NCBI GenBank assembly: GCA_009922405.1
Contig: RFVZ01000081.1
Span: 1-10,015 of the forward strand
Length of the DNA stretch: 10,015 nt
Direction: 5' to 3'
Source of the DNA: Betaproteobacteria bacterium
Lineage (GTDB): Bacteria > Pseudomonadota > Gammaproteobacteria > Burkholderiales > Burkholderiaceae_E
Part shown: positions 1 through 4,133 of the stretch, piece by piece
How positions within the stretch are numbered: position 1 is the first letter of the stretch
Layout: each line of letters starts with the position of its first letter
The notes under the pieces: generated by a model
The model's database searches: none
Told to the model about the DNA's origin: nothing
Seen by the model: only the letters and a program-made list of their open reading frames with translations
Program-made: the position numbers and the translations under genes

Positions 1-411
1 CTGAGCGATCTGAGGCTGGATATCGACGCCGCCGTAGACGCACGCAACCCGCAGTGGCGTGAATTGGGCGTACTCCCGGAAATTCACAAAAATCTGATCC
101 GCCAATTCTCGGGTCGGTGCAAGGACGAGGGCACGAACCGGATGGCGTGCTGGCGAAGGGCTTGAACTCGCAAGCGGCAGGAGCCGTTGCAAAATGGGTA
201 GCGCGAACCCGGCAGTTTTACCGGTTCCGGTTTGGGCGGCTGCCATCACATCGCGGCCGGACATCACGACCGGGATCGCAGCGGCCTGGACCGGAGTGGG
301 CGTTCGATAGCCCATTCGGGCAACGGCCCGCTGGATCGGCTCAGCGAGCGAAAAGTCTGCGAAGGTGATCTCGGCCGGTTCTGCGCCGGCGGTCGTTATG
401 TCTGGAGTCAT
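1..411 (-). CDS. rhlE: DEAD-box ATP-dependent RNA helicase, RhlE-type (N-terminal part only)
   Basis: I translated this gene directly from the minus strand: 137 residues are visible and the frame stays open to the window edge, so the C-terminal part is missing. The Q motif is present (Phe20 upstream, then GYRTPTPVQ at 34–42), followed by Walker A / motif I AQTGTGKT (59–66), motif Ia PTRELA (99–104) and the GG motif at 127–128. The phrases RDVMAAAQTGTGKTAGF and PVRALVLAPTREL resemble Escherichia coli RhlE more than DeaD, SrmB or RhlB. Family members unwind short RNA duplexes using ATP in ribosome assembly and RNA decay. The DEAD box (motif II) and the RecA2 domain lie outside the window. The ATG at 409–411 has no clear Shine-Dalgarno sequence, but it places the Q motif at the expected distance. 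The gene is divergent from sthA. Confidence 0.9.
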   Translation of the reverse strand, partial: MTPDITTAGAEPAEITFADFSLAEPIQRAVARMGYRTPTPVQAAAIPVVMSGRDVMAAAQTGTGKTAGFALPILQRLLPLASSSPSPARHPVRALVLAPTRELADQIFVNFREYAQFTPLRVACVYGGVDIQPQIAQ

Positions 412-490
412 CGTTGAACGGTGGGCAGACCGGACGCGCTGGGCCTGCAAAGCGGGGCAATCAGCAGAGCTGAGGTTGAGCCACCTTTGG

Positions 491-532
491 ATTGTACGCT
501 TGACAAGCGCGCTCGCACGCGCGGAACTTGTC
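491..532. promoter_or_regulatory. Possible divergent promoter/operator between rhlE and sthA
   Basis: The gap between the divergent rhlE and sthA starts (412–613) holds no gene I can support. Read on the minus strand, 491–496 is TACAAT, a good -10 for rhlE, though its -35 is poor. On the plus strand 500–505 is a perfect TTGACA, but no good -10 lies 16–18 bp downstream; a second TTGACG at 547–552 also lacks one. An interrupted dyad, GACAAG (502–507) with CTTGTC (527–532), and an inner GCGC pair (509–512 with 519–522), overlaps these elements. It could be an operator or a small hairpin. These are visual matches only, and no regulator is identified. Confidence 0.25.
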
Positions 533-596
533 GATCTTTGGCGCAGTTGACGGCGCTGGCAAGTCACTGGAGCATTCTGAGGACTTAACAGGAAGC

Positions 597-614
597 ATGA
601 AGAAGCGACATTAA
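597..614 (+). other. Possible five-codon upstream ORF (MKKRH) overlapping the sthA start
   Basis: An ATG at 597–599 opens a frame of five codons (MKKRH) whose TAA at 612–614 shares its last A with the sthA ATG at 614, giving a TAATG overlap. AGGAAG at 590–595 lies only one base upstream of the mini-ORF ATG, which is too close for a normal Shine-Dalgarno, and it is 18 bases from the sthA ATG, which is too far. The GAAGAAG stretch inside the mini-ORF (599–605) is better placed to serve sthA. The arrangement could be chance. Confidence 0.2.
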
Positions 615-2014
615 TGATGAAACACGACCTCGTTGTGATTGGATCGGGGCCCTCAGGGCAGCGCGCTGCAATACAAGCAGCAAAATTAGGCAAACGCGTG
701 GCGGTGATTGAACGCCGCCGCGTCGTTGGGGGCGTCTGCGTCAACACTGGAACGATCCCATCGAAAACCTTCCGCGAGGCCGTCTTACACCTCTCTGGCT
801 TCAGAGAACGCGGGATCTACGGGATTTCCTACACCGTCAAACAAGATATTCAGATCGAGGACCTTTTGTTTCGCGTCGAGCATGTGATTCGTAGCGAGAT
901 CGATGTGATCCGGAATCAGCTTGCCCGCAACCGAATTGAACTCATTGAAGCGACGGCCTCGTTTGTCGACGCACATCACCTCGCACTCGACGATGGCAGC
1001 GGCGATGAACGCATCATTCAAACGAGTCATATCGTGATTGCCTGTGGCACGAACGCAACACGTGACTCTCACATCATGTTCGACGGTCAGCAAATTATGG
1101 TGAGCGACGACATTCTTCAACTCAAGACAATTCCGAGTTCAATGATCGTCATAGGCGCCGGGGTAATCGGCGTCGAGTACGCCACCATGTTCGCAGCGCT
1201 AGGGGTTCGGGTCACCATCGTCGACAAACGCCCGACCCTGCTGCCGTTTCTCGACCATGAGATTTCCGCTGCGCTAACCTATATCGCGCAGCAAAATCGC
1301 GTGACGATGCGCTTGGGTGAGGAGGTCGCGCGGGTCGCTGTCGTTGAGGGCGCGCGGTCACCGGTCGAAGTGACACTCAAGAGCGGAAAGACCCTGCACG
1401 CGGAGACCGCTCTTTACGCGATTGGACGAACCGGTGCAACGGCCGATCTAAAGTTAGAGCAGGCTGGAATCGCGTTGGACAACCGCGGGCGCATCGAGGT
1501 GAATCAGCATTTCCAGACCAGCGTCCCAACCATTTATGCGGTGGGTGACGTGATTGGCTATCCGTCGCTTGCCTCCACATCGCTCGAACAAGGTCGCGCA
1601 GCCGCCCGACACGCGTTCGGCGAACGTGACGACGAGGCGCACGGCATCGGACTCTTCCCCTACGGCATCTACACCGTCCCGGAAATTTCCACGATCGGGA
1701 GCAACGAAGACGAGCTAACGGCGGCAGGAACCCCCTATGAGATCGGCAAGGCGAACTTTCGCGAGATCGCGCGCGGCCAGATCATCGGTGACCAAACCGG
1801 CATGCTCAAGCTGATCTTCCAGCCCGACACCCGAAAAATTCTCGGCGTACACATCCTCGGCGAAGGCGCGACCGAGTTAATCCACGTCGGTCAGGCCGTG
1901 ATGGCGCTTGGCGGCACCATCGATTACCTGGCCGATGCCGTATTCAACTACCCGACCCTCGCCGAGTGCTACAAAAATGCCGCGCTCGACGGCATTAATC
2001 GAATGCGGTTTTGA
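614..2014 (+). CDS. sthA: Soluble pyridine nucleotide transhydrogenase
   Basis: This is a 466-residue flavoprotein of the pyridine nucleotide-disulphide oxidoreductase superfamily, the same length as E. coli SthA. The family transfers hydride between NADPH and NAD+ in the cytosol to balance the two pools. Visible features are the FAD-binding GSGPSG (10–15), a second Rossmann motif GAGVIG (181–186) for the nicotinamide nucleotide, the FAD motif YAVGDVIGYPSLA (308–320), and a dimerisation domain from about 345. In dihydrolipoamide dehydrogenase the first motif has a CxxxxC redox pair. Here Cys42 remains but the second position is Thr47 (VCVNTGTIPSK). The catalytic His of the HPT motif is replaced by Tyr447 (FNYPT). 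Both changes are typical of SthA and argue against a disulphide reductase. The ATG at 614 is followed at once by a second ATG at 617; either could be used. The gene converges on the deacetylase with a 12-bp gap. Confidence 0.93.
   Translation: MMKHDLVVIGSGPSGQRAAIQAAKLGKRVAVIERRRVVGGVCVNTGTIPSKTFREAVLHLSGFRERGIYGISYTVKQDIQIEDLLFRVEHVIRSEIDVIRNQLARNRIELIEATASFVDAHHLALDDGSGDERIIQTSHIVIACGTNATRDSHIMFDGQQIMVSDDILQLKTIPSSMIVIGAGVIGVEYATMFAALGVRVTIVDKRPTLLPFLDHEISAALTYIAQQNRVTMRLGEEVARVAVVEGARSPVEVTLKSGKTLHAETALYAIGRTGATADLKLEQAGIALDNRGRIEVNQHFQTSVPTIYAVGDVIGYPSLASTSLEQGRAAARHAFGERDDEAHGIGLFPYGIYTVPEISTIGSNEDELTAAGTPYEIGKANFREIARGQIIGDQTGMLKLIFQPDTRKILGVHILGEGATELIHVGQAVMALGGTIDYLADAVFNYPTLAECYKNAALDGINRMRF
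1972..1997 (-). terminator. Intrinsic terminator for the deacetylase unit, inside the sthA 3' end
   Basis: Read on the minus strand, AATGCCG and CGGCATT form a perfect 7-bp stem (1990–1996 with 1976–1982) around a 7-base loop. The 3' arm runs directly into a T tract (five Ts, 1977–1973). It begins about 30 bp past the deacetylase stop codon. On the plus strand it encodes codons near the end of sthA, and no T tract follows, so it should act for the minus-strand genes only. Confidence 0.5.
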
Positions 2015-2026
2015 GGGGCGGGGAGT

Positions 2027-2761
2027 TCAAGTTGCTGATCGGTCTTCGTAATTGGTCAGACACTTCAGCGCAAGGTGCAAAACCGTTGTAGTCCGGTTGA
2101 CCCGGACGCGAGGTAACGCCAATCGATTTGGTTGGCGACGCGGATCGACCCGGCCGCGTGCTGTCGTTGTAGCAGTTCGATAACCGGCGCGGGCAACCAT
2201 CTCGACAGCCGCATCATCGAGACTCCCATAGGGATAACAGAAGTGCTGCACGCCCCCCTCTTGCGTCAGCAGCGACTCCAGTTCCTGTCGCGAACCACAA
2301 ATCTCCGCTTCGAGTTGCTGCGGGTCAACCTGCGTGAGCTCGGCGTGACTGCGTGTGTGTGACCCCACTTCTTGCCCCCCTTCAATCCAGGCCTGAAGCG
2401 CCGAGTGGTCCATCAAAGGCACCTGCGCGACGCCCAACTCAGCATCCCAGCGGTTGGTTCCGCCGACTTCGCCAGAGACGACGTAACACGTCGAGCTGAA
2501 CCCCTGACGCTGCAGAACCGGGAGGGCATTTTGCAGATTGTTGAGATAACCATCATCAAATGTAATACCAACCACGCGCCCTGATCGCTCACCATTAAGG
2601 TAAGGGTCCAAAGCGCCCATCGACAGTCCGCGATAGCCAAGGAGCCGCAACATTTGCATGTGCTGCGCGAACATGCGCGGAGATACCGTCAACCCCCTCA
2701 GTGGGGTGCCGCGCGGACCAGGCTGCGCAATCTGGTGGTACATCAGGATTGGAATTGCCAT
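2027..2761 (-). CDS. Polysaccharide deacetylase (carbohydrate esterase family 4 / NodB homology domain)
   Basis: With the ATG start this is a 244-residue protein, essentially one NodB-type domain that removes acyl groups from N-acetylated sugars using a metal ion. Motif 1 is TFDDGY (67–72), giving the catalytic base Asp69 and metal-binding Asp70. Motif 2 is SHTRSH (134–139), giving metal ligands His135 and His139. Motif 3 is CYPYG (175–179). The N-terminal MYHQI is common in this group. I see no signal peptide or membrane helix, so it looks cytoplasmic and may act on a nucleotide- or lipid-linked precursor (inference). Two starts are possible: GTG at 2776 and ATG at 2761. I chose the ATG because it has an AGAGA a few bases upstream and starts directly at the conserved strand. 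It lies 24 bp after the glycosyltransferase stop, so the two genes are probably cotranscribed. The sugar substrate cannot be deduced. Confidence 0.88.
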   Translation of the reverse strand: MAIPILMYHQIAQPGPRGTPLRGLTVSPRMFAQHMQMLRLLGYRGLSMGALDPYLNGERSGRVVGITFDDGYLNNLQNALPVLQRQGFSSTCYVVSGEVGGTNRWDAELGVAQVPLMDHSALQAWIEGGQEVGSHTRSHAELTQVDPQQLEAEICGSRQELESLLTQEGGVQHFCYPYGSLDDAAVEMVARAGYRTATTTARGRVDPRRQPNRLALPRVRVNRTTTVLHLALKCLTNYEDRSAT

Positions 2762-2785
2762 CGTATTCTCTGTCACTGCCGGGCA

Positions 2786-3955
2786 TCAGCGGGCCGCGAC
2801 AGACTCCCGAAAAACATCTTCATAGGAAACGACGACCCCAGACCACTCGCGTTCCCGAGCAAAATCGATTCCGCGCGCGCTCAAGCTGTCACCCAAGGCA
2901 ACGTCGTCAAAAACTCGATCAATCGCGAGTCGCAATTCGCTTGGTGATCTCGGATCATTCAAAATCAACGCATTTTCACCATCGTTTAATTCAGCAGAAA
3001 TACCGCAAAATTCAGCAGCACTTACGATGACCGGAACGCCATGAGACATGGCCTCAAGAACAACCATCGCATAGGTATCCTCGAGGGTAGGATGCACCAA
3101 ACAATCGGCAGCGCGGTAGGCTAACTCCATCGTCGATAGAGCACCAAGGATCCTGACCCGCGCGCCCAGTTGGTGCCTGTGAACCAGTTCAAGTGCCTCG
3201 CCGACGAGTTCATCGGCAACAATCGCAAGCAGACAAATATTGTCCGCGAGGCCTTGCATTGCCTCCAGCACCGCAGGGAGTCCTTTCTTGCGAAATTGCT
3301 TCCCCACAAAGAGCAGACAGTTCCCCTCGGTTGGTAGCTCCAGCTTCGTCCGTGCGTCGGTTCGCTCCCGCGGCGAACAACGGCCAGCGACCGCCGACAA
3401 ACCTGGGGCAATGACCCGCAGGGAGCCCTCGCCCGCCGGAAAGGTTTTGGCCATGACCTGCCGAAGGGTCTGCGAAACGCAAACAAGAACCCGGCCAGAT
3501 TGGGGGCGGAACCTCAGGTGCTCGAGGCCAAGATACGTCAGTAGACGCGGACTCGTACACACCTGAACCCTGCGCAAAAAGGTGCGAACGGCCTTTGGCA
3601 AAAAGGCAGCGCGTCCTGGATCTCGGCCGCCAGAAAAGTAGTTAAACCAGACTGGCAGCACATGAACGGTTTGAATCGACCCATGCCAGGTGTTCTCATG
3701 CGAATGAACGACATCGAACCCGCGCCGAGTGGCCCACCACGTATAGGCCGCAAAAAAAAATTGGTTGATCCAGCGTGGGCGAACCAAAAACCGAGGGACC
3801 GCTCGGTAATTCACTCGGGGGTCTTCATGGTCCCGAAACTGCGAGAAAACGTGGACCTCGTGTCGCGCGGCCAGCCCCTCAACGAGCGCCAGTGCATAAC
3901 GCTCAGCTCCACCAGCCGATGCAGAAAAATTCCGACTCAGAACGGCAATCTTCAC
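2786..3955 (-). CDS. Glycosyltransferase, family 4-like (GT-B fold), probable surface polysaccharide/LPS enzyme
   Basis: With a GTG start this is 389 residues, typical for a two-domain GT-B enzyme. The N-terminal domain opens with MKIAVLSRNFSASAGGAERY, including the GGAE acceptor-side loop (15–18). The C-terminal donor domain has LFVGKQFRKKG (215–225) and the nucleotide-sugar motif around HPTLEDTYAMVVLEAM (288–303). The usual E-x7-E pair appears as Asp293-x7-Glu301, a known variation. The family transfers a sugar from a nucleotide donor, commonly in lipopolysaccharide or exopolysaccharide synthesis; donor and acceptor are unknown here. A TTG at 3994 would add 13 residues (RRPSTRIFLDVR), but GTG at 3955 matches the normal family start; neither has a clear Shine-Dalgarno. 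Three Phe codons (66–68) form a run of nine Ts on the coding strand. The gene follows the tRNA terminator and precedes the deacetylase by 24 bp. Confidence 0.88.
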   Translation of the reverse strand: MKIAVLSRNFSASAGGAERYALALVEGLAARHEVHVFSQFRDHEDPRVNYRAVPRFLVRPRWINQFFFAAYTWWATRRGFDVVHSHENTWHGSIQTVHVLPVWFNYFSGGRDPGRAAFLPKAVRTFLRRVQVCTSPRLLTYLGLEHLRFRPQSGRVLVCVSQTLRQVMAKTFPAGEGSLRVIAPGLSAVAGRCSPRERTDARTKLELPTEGNCLLFVGKQFRKKGLPAVLEAMQGLADNICLLAIVADELVGEALELVHRHQLGARVRILGALSTMELAYRAADCLVHPTLEDTYAMVVLEAMSHGVPVIVSAAEFCGISAELNDGENALILNDPRSPSELRLAIDRVFDDVALGDSLSARGIDFAREREWSGVVVSYEDVFRESVAAR

Positions 3956-4004
3956 GCGAACATCGAGAAAAATGCGAGTTGAAGGACGTCGCAACGAGTC
4001 ATCG

Positions 4005-4036
4005 GAAAATGGACTGCATCGCGACAGTCCCTTTTC
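4005..4036 (-). terminator. Intrinsic terminator after the rpoD–tRNA unit
   Basis: On the minus strand GGACTG (4030–4025) pairs with CAGTCC (4016–4011) around an 8-base loop. A flanking AAAA/TTTT extends the stem after one mismatch, and ATTTTCC follows the 3' arm. It starts a few bases beyond the tRNA 3' CCA, where the macromolecular-synthesis operon would be expected to end. Confidence 0.65.
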
Positions 4037-4040
4037 ATGT

Positions 4041-4117
4041 TGGTGGGCCCACCAGGACTTGAACCTGGGACCAAAGGATTATGAGTCCTCTGCTCTAACC
4101 AACTGAGCTATAGGCCC
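4041..4117 (-). tRNA. tRNA with CAU anticodon, best read as tRNA-Ile2 (lysidine-modified)
   Basis: The minus strand folds into a complete 77-base cloverleaf. It has an acceptor GGGCCTA with TGGGCCC (one T·G wobble), a D arm GCTC/GAGC, an anticodon stem GAGGA/TCCTT with loop CTCATAA, and a T arm CCAGG/CCTGG with TTCAAGT. A discriminator A and an encoded CCA complete it. The anticodon CAT fits elongator Met, initiator Met or Ile2. The first pair G1–C72 excludes an initiator. C4–G69 and C5–G68, with A37 and A38, match the identity elements known for the lysidine synthetase TilS, and the CTCATAATC context matches E. coli tRNA-Ile2. I therefore favour isoleucine (codon AUA after modification), although simple scanners would label it Met. 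It lies 16 bp after the rpoD stop codon, so it is probably cut from the rpoD transcript. Confidence 0.93.
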
Positions 4118-4133
4118 TGGAAAACCGGTTCGG

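Noticed and set aside
117..550. Three overlapping plus-strand frames of 61–83 codons at the left end
   Set aside because: The first two lie opposite the RhlE helicase motifs, and the third runs from that gene into the intergenic region. None has a domain.
614..2014. sthA product as dihydrolipoamide dehydrogenase or mercuric reductase
   Set aside because: The second redox Cys is Thr47 and the active-site His is Tyr447; both are needed for disulphide chemistry.
2091..2107. GTCCGG/CCGGAC hairpin as a terminator for sthA
   Set aside because: The 6-bp stem is not followed by a T tract on either strand.
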